From: Galeopsis tetrahit
Taxonomy: Eukaryota > Streptophyta > Magnoliopsida > Lamiales > Lamiaceae
Length of the DNA stretch: 64,000 nt
Assembly (NCBI GenBank): GCA_963675135.1
Contig: OY776133.1
Coordinates: forward strand, 32,385,994 to 32,449,993
Direction: 5' to 3'
Part shown: positions 30,898-42,399 of the stretch, one piece after another
Layout of the letters: every line of letters starts with the position of its first letter
Numbering within the stretch: position 1 is the stretch's first letter
Made by a program: the position numbers and the translations under genes
The notes under the pieces: generated by a model
Told to the model about the DNA's origin: nothing
Databases searched by the model: none
Seen by the model: the letters and a program-made list of their open reading frames with translations, nothing else

Positions 30898-32811
30898 ATG
30901 GAGCAAAAGGAAGCTGCTCAAGTTCGTTCTTATGCTCAACTGCTATCAGACGAGGCACTGACTACAGTTTGCAACCGGATTCTAGGAATCCCCACTGCTG
31001 ATGTCTCTATCCCAGAAGACTCATCAGATCAGCAGACAGTTGAACAAGCACAGATGAAGGAATTAGCTGCACCAGCCTTGGTGGACGACTCAGCTGCCCC
31101 TGCTCAAGACTCAGCTGCCCCTGCTGAAGACTCAGCTGCACCAGCTAACAAAGAAGAATTTGAAAGAGAAGTAGTCAGAATACCAGCTCACTTCAGACCT
31201 TCAGACGAACTGACTCACTTCATTGAAAATCAAGAGGATCCAGGCAGACGAATGATGACCCATCTGACCAAGGCCACTACCTGCTTCCTCAATGAGGAGT
31301 ACCTATCAGCTGAAGAAAGAGGCAAAGCAGTAATTGTTCATCCAAAGCCTCAAGGTACACCCTCTACTTCTACCCCATCTGTTGACCATACAGCAGACAT
31401 CTGCTCCCAGGTCAAAGCTGCAATAGACTTGCACTTTGAGAAAGGCTTAGGTCTGCAGCTAGGTAGATATGTTGAGAAAGCTGCAAGGGAACAGAAGACC
31501 CGTCTTCGTGACCAAATCCTTGACATTGAAGACAAGTTTGGTGAAGCACTCCATCAGCAGATAAGAGAATACTTAAGTACCTATCAAAAGTTGTCAGCTG
31601 ACACCTCCAAAAGGTTTGCTGATCTTTACACTGATGAGATGCACCGCATGGAGACCACCTACAAGCAAAGAATTGAGGATGCTGAAGCAAGAGCCACTGA
31701 AGGACAAGCTCTCCTTAAATCAGCTGCAGAGGAAAATGAAAAATTGCAGACTCAGCTGAAGGAGACAGCAGCCAAGTTGGAAGCACTTACAGCTAGATTT
31801 GAAGCTGCCTCCTCGTCCAATTCTCATGCTGAAGTTCTTGAGCACAGCATAACTCATCTGACCCACATTGGCAAAGCCAATGCCATGGCTCTAAAGCAGA
31901 CTCTGACGGTGGAAATTCTGAATGCCATGAAGCCTTTTGCGGCTGCACTTGCTGAAGCCAAAAAGGGGGAAGATGTGTTGATAAAGGCCCTAGAGAAGTC
32001 TACTGCCCAGCAAGCTGAACTAGTAGTAGCACAAGATGACTTGACTGAAACCTTGGGTGGTTTAAAGAGCAAAATCAAGAACAGGCAAGGCAAAGGCAAA
32101 GAAATTGCTCAAGGAGATACCCAAGCACCCACTCAGGCTCCTGCCAAAACTCTTCAGATCACTGCTTCTGAAGAACAAGTCCCTGAAAAGAGAATGACAA
32201 GGAAAAGAAAGGCAGATGAGCAAGCTCAGACCAGCAAGAAGCCAACTCCAGCAGAGCCTACTGCAGAAGAGAAGGAGGCTCTAGAGTTGAAGAAGAAGAA
32301 GTTGTTTGAAGCTCAAGAGCTTAAGCAAAAGAAGCTGAATGATGCGAAGGCAGTCAAAGCCAAATTTGAAAGAAGAATTGCCAAACTCAGGAAAGCACAA
32401 GAAGACAAGGTCCTGGTGTTTGATAGCAATTATGTGGACTACTTAGCCCTTCAAGATGAGCTACCAAGATGGTATCCTCTGAAGAAGAAGTGGCAAATTC
32501 AACACCACATAGTAAGGAAATTTGGCCCTCTTCCTACTTATGAAGAAGAATTTCTCCAATTCTCCCAGTTCATGAACTTTGAAGATCCAGAGCTCTGGGA
32601 AGTAATTGTCAAGACAGCCAAAGGACTTGACAACTGCAGAATCCTAACTCCTGAAGAACCCAAATGGGATCCACCCCTTCTGGACTCAGGAAGAGTCAAC
32701 ATGATTGAAATCAAGAAGATTCTGTACAAGATTTATGAAGAGGAGAATGTTACAGACATGCAGCACATGGAAGAAGTTCGAGCTCGTCTGTACCTGGCCT
32801 ACCGCATTTAA
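30898..32811 (+). CDS. element 2 ORF4, coiled-coil protein continuing ORF3
   Basis: A 637-residue frame that starts immediately after the ORF3 stop (TAA ATG) in the same phase. It has an imperfect DSAAPAQ/E repeat near residues 60-80 and a long coiled coil at about 170-330 (EKLQTQLKETAAKLEALTARFE). A basic region (KRMTRKRKADEQ) and a charged helix (KAKFERRIAKLRKAQEDK) follow. The C-terminal globular block (DELPRWYPLKKKWQIQHHIV ...) corresponds in position to the C-terminus of the element 1 ORF, where both halves lie in one frame. ORF3 and ORF4 are therefore probably one protein interrupted by a single stop. Function unknown. Confidence 0.7.
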   Translation: MEQKEAAQVRSYAQLLSDEALTTVCNRILGIPTADVSIPEDSSDQQTVEQAQMKELAAPALVDDSAAPAQDSAAPAEDSAAPANKEEFEREVVRIPAHFRPSDELTHFIENQEDPGRRMMTHLTKATTCFLNEEYLSAEERGKAVIVHPKPQGTPSTSTPSVDHTADICSQVKAAIDLHFEKGLGLQLGRYVEKAAREQKTRLRDQILDIEDKFGEALHQQIREYLSTYQKLSADTSKRFADLYTDEMHRMETTYKQRIEDAEARATEGQALLKSAAEENEKLQTQLKETAAKLEALTARFEAASSSNSHAEVLEHSITHLTHIGKANAMALKQTLTVEILNAMKPFAAALAEAKKGEDVLIKALEKSTAQQAELVVAQDDLTETLGGLKSKIKNRQGKGKEIAQGDTQAPTQAPAKTLQITASEEQVPEKRMTRKRKADEQAQTSKKPTPAEPTAEEKEALELKKKKLFEAQELKQKKLNDAKAVKAKFERRIAKLRKAQEDKVLVFDSNYVDYLALQDELPRWYPLKKKWQIQHHIVRKFGPLPTYEEEFLQFSQFMNFEDPELWEVIVKTAKGLDNCRILTPEEPKWDPPLLDSGRVNMIEIKKILYKIYEEENVTDMQHMEEVRARLYLAYRI

Positions 32812-33020
32812 AGAACAGAAGACCTGATGAAGACTACATTAGAAGTTTAAAGAAACTATTACTTGTAATCTGTAAAAGTTCTATCTATATTCAAGTTCTA
32901 GTTCTTTTTGCTTACAAGACAAACTCTCATTGTCTTCATCAGATACTTCAGTTTTAGCATATTATAAACTCTTATCTTATTTCATTAAGAGCATTTATCA
33001 AGTATAGTTTTGGCTTCATC

Positions 33021-33034
33021 AAAAAGGGGGAAAT
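33021..33034 (+). promoter_or_regulatory. polypurine tract of element 2
   Basis: aaaaagggggaaat abuts the 3' LTR. Further aagggggaa tracts occur at about 27333, 28080, 29403 and 31962. Confidence 0.85.
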
Positions 33035-34471
33035 TGTTGGGATATAAATTCACCCTAAGCCCCACTTGATATTAGAATAGTTTTGATGGCCAAAACACTT
33101 AGAGTTTATAAATGTAATAGGATCAGCTGACTTGTATAGAACAGCTTAGACTAGTCTTGTGTGATCAACTGTATTGATATCAGCTGATCAGCACAGTCCT
33201 GGCTTACATGCCTATCCTCAAGATGAGAAGAGTAGAAGACATGAAGACTAGAAGATCCTTGAAGACCAGATAAGTTAAGGTGCTTGTATACCTACCTATC
33301 TGATGGAGTCCCAGATTGAAGATGGCCTAAAGCAGTACAAAGAATTTCCAGATCAGAAGAGTGTTACTCGTCTGATATCAGAAGACAGAAGACCTAAGGC
33401 CAGAAGAGTAGTCAGAAGACTAGAAGTACAGATCAGAAGACTATGTGCTCTTCCAGGACTCGGCTGATTCCTAAGTCATCTTGCAATTCAAACGAAGACC
33501 TACCTTATTTAGAAGATTGACATGATCCCAGGATTGAAGCAATCAAGCGGCTGGAATCAAGGAATCAAGTTATTATGGAAAGATTGCTCAAACGGCTAGT
33601 CAACTCCAACGGCTAGTTGTAACCAATCTTCATTATAAATACAAGAGGATGAGGAATCACAAAGAACAAGAAGTCACAAGAGAGAATTCAAAAGCTAAGC
33701 AAGCAATCAAGCAAAAGCCATACTGTTCCAAGAGTTCTCCAAGAGCCAGAAATCCATTAAATTATCCATAGCTCTTAAGTGCTTCCTATCCAACCCTTAA
33801 GAACCTGAAACCTGTTCATATTGTATATCAATTGTTTTAGGCATAGTGGTTAAGCAAATTATAAGCTTGAACCATTAGTTGGATACATCTCAAAAACCCC
33901 AAACCCTCACCGAAAGGTTAAAGTTTTTGAACCCCTCAAAGTGCAAGTGCTTACAATCACTTGTGGAGACCGCAGCTGTTAGGACGGCTCAGATCTCAAA
34001 GTCCTAACCTTGGGACTATAAAGGACAAGACCCTTGTAATTTGTGGAAATTAAAGGGATTAAACATCACGTTAGGACGTGAGAGTGGACGTAGGAACGTA
34101 TATCCGAACCACTATAAATCCGGTGTTATTTACTTTCTGCACTTTACATTTCTGCCTTTACATTCATTATTATATAGTGCATACTGTTATTTCAACACTC
34201 TTTAAAACAGGCCATAACTTTCAAACCGGCATCAGCTGAGTATTTTCATTAAGTAGAACAAGTTACAAGAACGAGTCTAAACAAGGGCCACCAAAATTCC
34301 GCATACAACCTTAACAATCAGATCACTATAGTCATCTGGACCAGCAGACTTGCAGTCCAGTTGACATAGCAATCAGAAGAGGTTCCCAACTCTGTTTGAA
34401 AAAGTTTTAAAGTCTATTCACCCCTCCCCTCTAGACTTTAATCCCATTCACTACTCGTTCAGGGACCAACA
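33035..34471 (+). repeat. 3' LTR of element 2
   Basis: TGTTGG...CCAACA, aligned with the 5' LTR. TATA box at 33634-33641. Compared with the 5' copy it lacks about 25 bp (gaacactttcataagaact region) and differs at scattered positions. Confidence 0.93.
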
Positions 34472-35506
34472 TTCACTTATAATCTGCCTAGTTCTTATGG
34501 TTCTATACTGTATGCTTGACTTATCATTGTAATCTTCATCAGAATCACTATTCCTATCATCAGAAGAGAAAAGTACCTCATGTTCATCCTCATCTGATGA
34601 ATCGGATGACTGATCGGGTTTTGATTGATCTGGTGTTGCCATCGGAGAGGCAACACTTTCGGGCTCTCGGAGCCTTTTCGATCGTCGAACTGGTGGAGTT
34701 GGTTCACTTTCTTCCTCCATTTCCTCAGCAACTTCATCCACATCCTCTTCATTAATATTCACCTCTTCTTCCACTGAAGGTGCAGGTTGTTCGGCCTCTG
34801 TTTCTGGTTCTGATTCAGAATCAGATACAGCAATTGGCTCAGAGGCATTCCCATCCGTTCTGGGCTTTTTCCCTTTTCCAGAGTAATCAACAATCTTGCC
34901 CAGATTCCTTTGGGACTTTCTCTTACCACCAGGCTATTTTCGTGCAGGTGGAACAGCAGCAGCTTTCTTTTTGCCCTTTTTGTGCCGATGAATTCTCTCA
35001 AACTTTGCAGCCAAGACTTCTTCATCCGAGGACTCCAGCTGAGTCTGCATGTCCACATCCCCTTTGAACATGGCATTATCCAGCGTTACTCCCTCAAGCA
35101 CTAAAACAGGGTGATTTGTTTTCAGGCTTAGGGTTTCAAAAGCTTCTTTCAAGGTGTTGAACGGGGTACCCAGAGGGAAGTGTAAGGTGACTGGGGTGTT
35201 TTCTGGTACGGGAGCTTCAGATGAGGGCTCATCTGGTGCGTTGGAGGTTGGAATTTCTGTAGTGGCGTTTGAATTCGCGATTTCAGTGCGAATATCGTAT
35301 GGATTGTAAGGTACGATTTCAAGAGGGGTTGTTTGAGTAGGTTCTTCTTCATAAGCGAAAGGAACCACTATTGTGCCGACGGTGAACGACGGTGAGTTTG
35401 GTGAGTTGGATGACGCCATATCAGCAAGGAGATTGAGAGGGTCTGGAGAAATTTTGTTGCTTGAATTCGAGTTTGAGTGTGCAGCAGTGATCGAAGGAGT
35501 GGACAT
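34472..35506 (-). pseudogene. element 3 third ORF, truncated
   Basis: Starts at ATG 35506 (MSTPSITAAHSNSNSS), just after an acceptor-like tgtacag. It is low-complexity and rich in P, S, T and acidic residues, with a KKGKKKAAA basic patch and RRSKRLREPE near the end. The frame is broken by TAG at 34934-34936, continues in the same phase, and is then cut by element 2. No domain is recognised. By position it corresponds to the extra ORF of Sireviruses. Confidence 0.55.
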
Positions 35507-36467
35507 ATTTGAACCTGTACACACAAAACAAGACAGCAAAATTAATTTTTGAGACCTTTCGAATTCTGTAAACACAATGTAAGTTAGAAATCAACCAGTG
35601 TGTGTCCTAGGGAACTGAATATACTTGAGTGCTACAAATATAATTAATATCTGTGATTACCAGGCTTAATTGTGTTAACAAGGCTTTTCAAGTATTTTCC
35701 AACACTGTAATGGAGATTCATCTTATATGGAGAGTTGAGATGAAGAAGTTACACGATTTTTGGGAGTGAGGGAAGTGAAGTAGTGGAAGTAACTTTCCCA
35801 CTAAATGATCGTGGTTAACAGGAAGATTATAAAATCTGGAAAAACAAAATTAAATAAGAGCGGAATATAATAACTGAAATAATAAAACAAGGCAAGATTA
35901 AGTCAAGTTAAATATTTCAGAGAATAATATTTAATAATTATAAAAAATAACTAATTCCATGAAAATTGGGATAAGAATCTGAATTAACGAGTGTTTCGAC
36001 TATTTTTGGCATTCTATACACCTCAACACAGTTTTTTCATGATTTTTCATCATATGTGTTGCTCTAATTTCTTTTTCTTTTTATCACACTTCACATTGAT
36101 CCATCTTTTGAAAAGAGTGCATCGTAGTAGCGAACTCCGTGCCCCATAGTTACTCAATGGATTTGTGAATATATTGATGCAATTTATATCACCTTTTGAA
36201 AAGAGATCATCGTAGTAGCGAGCTCCGTGTCCCATAGTTACTCAGTGATTTATAAAGCATCTAATATGTGGTTTTTCTTTTGTAGCATTTGAGAGGTGTA
36301 TAGGCTCTTTAGTATTTTTCACAAGTCATTCAGAATTCAAATATCAATCACAAGAAATTTTATTAATTCAACAATTACGAAAATTAAAGCAAGGAAACAC
36401 ATAAGTGACTTATCTTAGTGTTGTCTCAAATGCTGCCGCATTTGATACAACACCCTTGATCATATTT
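35507..36467 (-). other. pol-ORF3 spacer of element 3
   Basis: AT-rich, no ORF. It contains the 88-bp tandem duplication listed separately. Confidence 0.5.
36102..36243. repeat. tandem duplication, period 88 bp
   Basis: The 54-bp block c-a-ccttttgaaaagag ... atcgtagtagcga-ctccgtg-cccatagttactca occurs at 36102-36155 and 36190-36243 with a few differences. Confidence 0.75.
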
Positions 36468-39400
36468 TCAGATATTACATAAGCCAAGAGATTTTCGTAG
36501 AGAAGAAAACCTCTTATCATCAAGAGCTTTAGTGAATATATCAGCTAATTGTTTTTCAGTAGATATGTACTCCATCTTAACAACTTCCTTTTCAACAAGA
36601 TCTCTTATAAAGTGATGTCTAATACTTATGTGCTTTGTTAATGAGTGTTGCACTGGATTTTTTGAGATATTTATAGCACTAGTATTATCACAGTACACAG
36701 TTAGAACATCACTAGGTAAGCCATAATCATGAAACATTTTTTGCAACCAAAGTAATTGAGTACAACAACTCCCTGCTGCAATGTATTCTGATTCAGCTGT
36801 TGATTTAGAAACACAGTTCTGTTTTCTACTGTGCCAAGAGATTAAATTGTTCCCCATATAGAAACAGCCACCACTTGTGCTTTTCCTATCATCACAGTCT
36901 CCTACCCAATCTGCATCATTGTAACCTATTAAGGTGCAGTTTGTGTCTTTGTTGTACCAAATACCTAAATCACATGTACCTGCAACATACTTAATGATTC
37001 TTTTAACAGCATTCATATGTGATTCTTTGGGATTAGCTTGGTATCTAGCACATAAGCAAACACTGAACATAATATCAGGTCTGCTGGAACTCAAATATAG
37101 CAGACTGCCAATCATAGACCTGTACAGTGTTGAGTCAACATTTTGGCCAACACTGTCCTTACTCAGTTTCTGAGTAGATCCCATAGGTGTTTTCATATGT
37201 TTAGCACTCTCTAAACCAAACCTTTTTACTAGACTTTTAGCATACTTACTTTGTGAGATAAAAAACCCATCTTTTTGCTGTTTGATTTGCAGTCCTAGAA
37301 AGTAATTTAAGTCACCAACCATGGACATTTCAAAGGTAGATGTCATCTTATTCACAAAGTGTTTAAGCATATTGTCACAAGTAGAACCAAATACTATATC
37401 ATCAACATAGATTTGAGCAATCATAATATCATTTTTATCATGTTTGATGAATAGAGTTCTATCAGCTTCTCCTCTTACAAAACCAAACTCAATTAAGAAA
37501 TCTGTCAACCTTTCATACCATGCTCTAGGTGCTTGTTTCAAGCCATATAGAGCCTTTTTCAATTTATAGACATGATCAGGAAAATCAGGGTTTTCAAAGC
37601 CTTTAGGTTGTTCAACATAAGCTTCTTCATTTAGAATACCATTTAGAAAGGCAGCTTTAACATCCATTTGGTGCAGTTTTATATCAATATAGCATGCAAT
37701 GGCAAGTAAGAGCCTAATGGATTATATTCTAGCAACAGGAGCAAATGTTTCATCAAAGTCTACACCTTCTACCTGTGTATATCCTTGAGCAACCAACCTA
37801 GCTTTGTTTCTAATAATGTTTCCCATTTCATCAGTCTTGTTTTTGAAAATCCATTTAGTTCCTATAACATTAATATGTTCTGGTCTAGGAACTAATGTCC
37901 ACACATCATTCCTAACAAATTGATTAAGTTCTTCATGCATAGCTTCTATCCAATTCTCATCATCTAATGCTTCTTTAACAGATTTGGGTTCAATCTCAGA
38001 GTGATAGCATTCATGATTTACCTTACTACACATGCATGACATACATATTGATCTTACCACATCCTTTGAATTCATCCCCATTCTTCTTCTGGTTTGAACA
38101 CCTGTAGACTGCTCACCAATAATTTGGTCTTGTGGATGATATTTCTGAATCCTTATGGAAGGAGTTTTCTGGAGATTATACAGATTTTCAGGATCTGTAT
38201 TATCAGATGTTTCCTCTGGTATGTCATCATTCTTCTCAACATTCTGAACCTGTTCAACATTTTCAGTAATGATTGGTACATTAATCAAGTCTGAAATGTC
38301 TTCATCTTCAATGCTTTTACCTGTAATGCTTGTATCATCATCAAAAACAACATTTACAGATTCTTGTACAGTATCAGTCCTAAAGTCATAAATCCTATAG
38401 GCTTTGCTGTTTCTTGAGTAACCAAGAAAGAAGCCTTTATCACTCTTTGAGTCAAACTTATGTAACTGATCCCTGTCATTCAAGATATAACATACACAGC
38501 CAAAAACATGGAAATATTTTAGATTTGGCTTTCTATTGTTCAGAATTTCATATGGAGTTCTAGTAGAATCTGTTCTAATATAAACTCTATTAGCAATATG
38601 ACAAGCAGTATTAAGAGCTTCAGCCCAAAATCTTTTAGATAAGTTCTTAGAACATAACATGACTCTAGCCATTTCTTGAAGTGTTCTATTCTTTCTTTCT
38701 GCTATGCCATTTTGTTGAGGAGTTTTGGGAGAAGAAAACTCTTGAAGTATACCTTTTGATTCACAAAACTCAGTAAAGGAACTGTTTTCAAATTCTCTTC
38801 CATGATCTGACCTAATTCTGCATACTTTAGAATTGAAAACATTCTTAAATCTTTTATACAGAATTTTGAAAATGGAAAAAGTTTCAGATTTATCTTTTAA
38901 GAATTCAATCCATGTGAATCTAGAGTAATCATCAACCACAACTAAAGAATACTTTTTACCTCCAATATTTTCTGTTTCCATAGGACCCATAAGATCCATG
39001 TGCAGTAATTCGAAGCAATGTTTAGTTGAGCAATGTCCCAACATTTTGTGAGACACCTTGATCTGTTTTCCTTTTTGACAAGGTCCACATACCTTGTTAT
39101 CTGAGAATTTCAGATCTGGTAAACCTGTAACAGCTTTTAATCTAACAAGTTTATCAAGTTGTCTATAGTTAGCATGTCCAAGTTTATGGTGCCACAAAAT
39201 ACTATCATCAACTTTAGCCTTATTGCAGATAAGTTCAGATTCAATAAGATAACAATTATCAGTAGATCTGTTTCCCATCATGATACATTTAGAGTTTTTG
39301 TCTAGCACATAACATGAGTTCTTATCAAACTTAACATGCAAATCATCATCACATAATTGACTAATACTTATAAGATTGGCCAGTAATCCATCAACATGCA

Positions 39401-40682
39401 AAACATTGGATAACTTGGGAAAACCAGGAACATTCAATGTCCCTTTACCAATAATTTTCCCTTTTGATCCACCACCATAAGTGACATTACCACCATTGTA
39501 AACAGTATAATCAGTAAGATAATCAATTTGACCTGCCATGTGTTTAGAACAGCCACTATCAAAGTACCATAATCCAGGTATACATGCTTTCAGAGACATA
39601 TGAATAACATTACAAGATGTATTTTCTTTTGGAGTCCATGCAGAATTACTATGTGATCTTGAATGTTGAGTCATTCCAGGCAATACAGACTGTTTCAAAT
39701 CATTTTTCTTCTTCAAACAGTGAGGACTTTTATGACCCTTTTTGAAACAGTAATGGCATGTAACATCTTTTGCAATAATCTGAGTTTTAGTAGAAACACT
39801 AGGATTGTAATTCACTTCAGCTTTTACAAAAACAGTAGGTTTCTTAGATTCAGACTTCTTTTGGTTCTTACCTTGGTTGCCAATACCTGTTCTTCTTGAA
39901 TTGTTGGTCATAAGAGAGTCTTCCAGTTTGTTCTTTCCATCAGAAAATATTTTGAAGCTTAGAGAGGCTTCCTTCAATCTCTCTTCAAGTTTAGATATCT
40001 CCACATCTTTTCTTGTTAGAATGCCTTCAAGCTTAGTAGCAGATTCTCTTAAATCAGAATTTTCAAAGTTCAGAGACTTAATGATGTGATTAAGTTTCTT
40101 AGTTTCAGAAGATATTTTGCAAACTTTCTCATTAGTTAAAGGTTTTTCATAGGAATATTTCTTAAAATCAAGAACAGACACATCTAGCCTTTCTTTGAGT
40201 TTAGAAATTTCCTTATCCTTCTTTGTTAAAAGACTTTCCAGTTTGAAAACAGTATTAGACAAGTCTTGAATGTCAGCATCTCTTCTGGATAAACCTGCTT
40301 TATTTGATGTACCTGTCTCATTAACAGAACTTGTGAAACAGTTAAATTTTGGTACATTATTATTTAGTGATTTCTCAAATGATGGCTCATTTGTCCTCAC
40401 ATCATAATAATCGTCCAGATCATCATCAAAAGTATCATCATACAGAATTCTAGCAGAGAAAGCTTTTTCAATATCTTTTTCAGGATCATGATCAACATCA
40501 GACTCATCACTTAAAGTAGCACTGAAATTAAGTTTCTTTTTGAGAATGGTGTTAGCACATTCATTAGCATAATGACCATATCTAGAACATGCATCACATT
40601 TAACATTCTTCCTATACTCTTGGTCAGATCTAAACCTGTTACCTCTTTCTAATTGTCTAGAAGGATTAAAATTGTTCTTCCT
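36468..40682 (-). pseudogene. element 3 gag C-terminus and pol, one nonsense codon
   Basis: The frame runs from the MULE junction to the stop at 36468. It begins with gag nucleocapsid: two zinc knuckles (CDACSRYGHYANEC near 40590, CHYCFKKGHKSPHC near 39740) separated by coiled coils. Then follow protease (YFDSGCSKHMAG), integrase zinc domain (WHHKLGHANYRQ ... CGPCQKGKQ), integrase core (LLHMDLMGP, RSDHGREF, QQNGIAERKNR), reverse transcriptase (QMDVKAAFLNG, QIYVDDIVFGS) and RNase H (YNDADWVGD ... AESEYIA ... LADIFTKAL). TAA at 37722-37724 replaces the Glu of the conserved ARLEAIR-type motif. The pol sequence is clearly diverged from elements 1 and 2. Confidence 0.87.
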
Positions 40683-40691
40683 AATAGGCAA
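40683..40691. repeat. 9-bp target-site duplication, left copy
   Basis: aataggcaa occurs here and at 42660-42668. In the interrupted gag both copies encode the same Leu-Pro-Ile, confirming the insertion point. Confidence 0.9.
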
Positions 40692-40890
40692 GGGCTTTTC
40701 TATGGTGAGACGGGGGGTTCGCCCTATTTTACAAAAGGCGTCCAATGAGAAGTTGACATGTCATTTAGCTTCGTTATGGCGATCGCACTTCGCAATGTTA
40801 TAAAATATTTAATTTTTCTTAAAAAAATTATAAAATTACTGAAATGTCCTCATAACCATTTTTAAAAATATATACAAAATTATAAAGTTA

Positions 40891-41214
40891 ACCTTCTTTT
40901 ATGTTAGATATAACCGCTCTCTGCGTCTTCTTCTTCAATCCCAACACACCATTATCCACCTCCTTCATCGCGTACAACCGCCCCTCTTCCACCGTCACCC
41001 GGAGGCGGCTGAGATAAACCCTGCCGATATTGTCGCTCCCGATCTGCCGCACCAAGCTAAAGTCACGGAACGTCAGATTCATCTTCAGTCAAATCTCTTG
41101 GAACGACGAGTCGTTCGGCTTCAACGCCGCCGTCTTCTCCGGCGAAATTGTCGGAAACTCGAAGGAGAGGCGGCTGAAGCTCGCGCAATGGCTTACAGTG
41201 GTGTCACTGCTCAT
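40891..41214 (-). pseudogene. captured fragment of an AGC (PINOID/WAG-like) protein kinase
   Basis: Reads MSSDTTVSHCASFSRLSF ... SSFQEI, an in-frame TGA, then TFRDFSLVRQIGSDNIGRVYL ... GRLYAMKEVD ... LKKKTQRA. It corresponds to the end of the N-terminal region plus the glycine-rich loop and the ATP-binding Lys of the kinase domain. The second loop glycine is Asp here. The catalytic loop, DFG and activation segment are absent. It lies wholly inside the MULE, so it is a transduplicated exon fragment, not a functional kinase. The family assignment is from the recognisable motifs and their spacing. Confidence 0.7.
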
Positions 41215-42277
41215 CGAACTAATTTTCCACTCAATTCCTCAGAATTCCGATGAGAATCTTCAATTTCTTTGCTGTTGCAGTCCCTTCTCAGATTTCCCAG
41301 AAAACATATATTTGTAATTCAAATTCAAAGCTCTGTTTTCTTACAACAACAAGATGATTCTTTGTTCTTTTTGCTCATATTTTCAAGCCACTATGATATT
41401 TAAACTAGAATGCTATTAACAATTGATGAAACATAAACTAAAAAAATTAGCAGAGAAGTTGCATTGTCCAATATGAACAACGAACATGAACACCAAAAAA
41501 AAACAGTGTCCAGCCCTCTAATTAATAATTAAAACCCACTGAGACATTCTAATCGAATTAAAATAACCAACCAAAAAATAAAAGTACAACAAAGCTACAC
41601 GATTTCATTGATTATTCCTTTTGCCCAGAATTATCGAGAAAAAAAAACACGATAATCAAGGGTTTTTGACTGGCCTTCTTCCTTGATTTGAAGTTGGGGA
41701 TGGCAAGCGAGACGCCTATGTGGGTCAAGAATCTGGTGTTGTTGAAGCAAATATGAAGCTTGGAGGTTTACCCTTTAATGGGGTTTTGAAAAGCAGAGCG
41801 CCAAAGACGGTGCTACTCGGTGTCAGAGCGAGCTCAGCGAGACGCGGTGGCTGTCGGCGTTTGACTCAATTGCTGCACAAATCCTGCTGAAGTTGCTCCG
41901 AAACTCATGACCCCAAAATCGCATTCGGCGTCGGCAAATCTAGGGCATGATCAGAATGAGGAATGGAAAGTACCTACAGTATTTAAATTGAAGGGGTATT
42001 TCGGTCTTTTAAGTATTAAAACGGATCTACTGTGCAGTTGAGTTTCATAAACTCCCCACTTTGGGCAGATGCATAAACTGGAATTTTCTGTGAAATTCAC
42101 ACGATTTTAAGATTTGCACGGGCTTCCATGTTAACACTAAACAACTGATGAACCATGTTAATTAAACAACTGAGAAAGATGGGTGAGAAAAAAGGGGTTA
42201 TGAGATTAATTGATTTAAAATATTGTAATTTGATTAATTTTATAATTTAAATGATGTATTATTTTAATAATAAGGAT
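41215..42277. other. MULE interior, origin unclear
   Basis: AT-rich to 41640, then a GC-richer stretch to about 41990 that could be a second captured fragment. No frame longer than background and no domain recognised. Confidence 0.35.
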
Positions 42278-42399
42278 TTTTTTTTTTTTTTTTTTATGGA
42301 AGTTAAATACCCATCCCTTTTTCCCCTCCCCATGACTCGAACCCAGGACCTATGGCCTAGGTAGTGGTGCTCTAACCACTTGAGCTATCCCACTTTGTC
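42278..42399 (-). mobile_element. tRNA-derived SINE, copy 2
   Basis: Same family as 9720-9835: A box tagctcaagtggttagagc, B box ggttcgagtc, A tail (T21 on the plus strand at 42275-42295). It is flanked by the 9-bp duplication aataaggat (42269-42277 and 42400-42408). It inserted in the MULE, so it is younger than it. Confidence 0.85.

Larger units (their letters stand above)
19901..34471 (+). mobile_element. element 2: complete Sirevirus-like Ty1/copia retrotransposon
   Basis: A 14,571-bp element with 1461- and 1437-bp LTRs (both TGTTGG...CCAACA), a Met-tRNA PBS, gag, pol, two further ORFs and a PPT against the 3' LTR. All four ORFs are open, in the order gag-PR-IN-RT-RH-ORF3-ORF4. Size, extra ORFs and iterated purine tracts fit Sireviruses. 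The LTRs differ by a block indel and many substitutions, so the copy is not recent. No target duplication is visible (tcaac on the left, ttcac on the right), and the two flanks belong to different elements. Confidence 0.92.

Noticed and set aside
19896..34476. Target-site duplication around element 2
   Set aside because: The flanking 5-mers tcaac and ttcac do not match, and the flanks come from different elements.
36102..36243. CRISPR-like or satellite array
   Set aside because: Only two units with no spacer variation. It is a simple local duplication, and the context is a plant retrotransposon.
40888..41082. A functional protein kinase gene
   Set aside because: Only the start of the kinase domain is present, with a stop in frame and a changed glycine loop. 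It is bounded by MULE ends.
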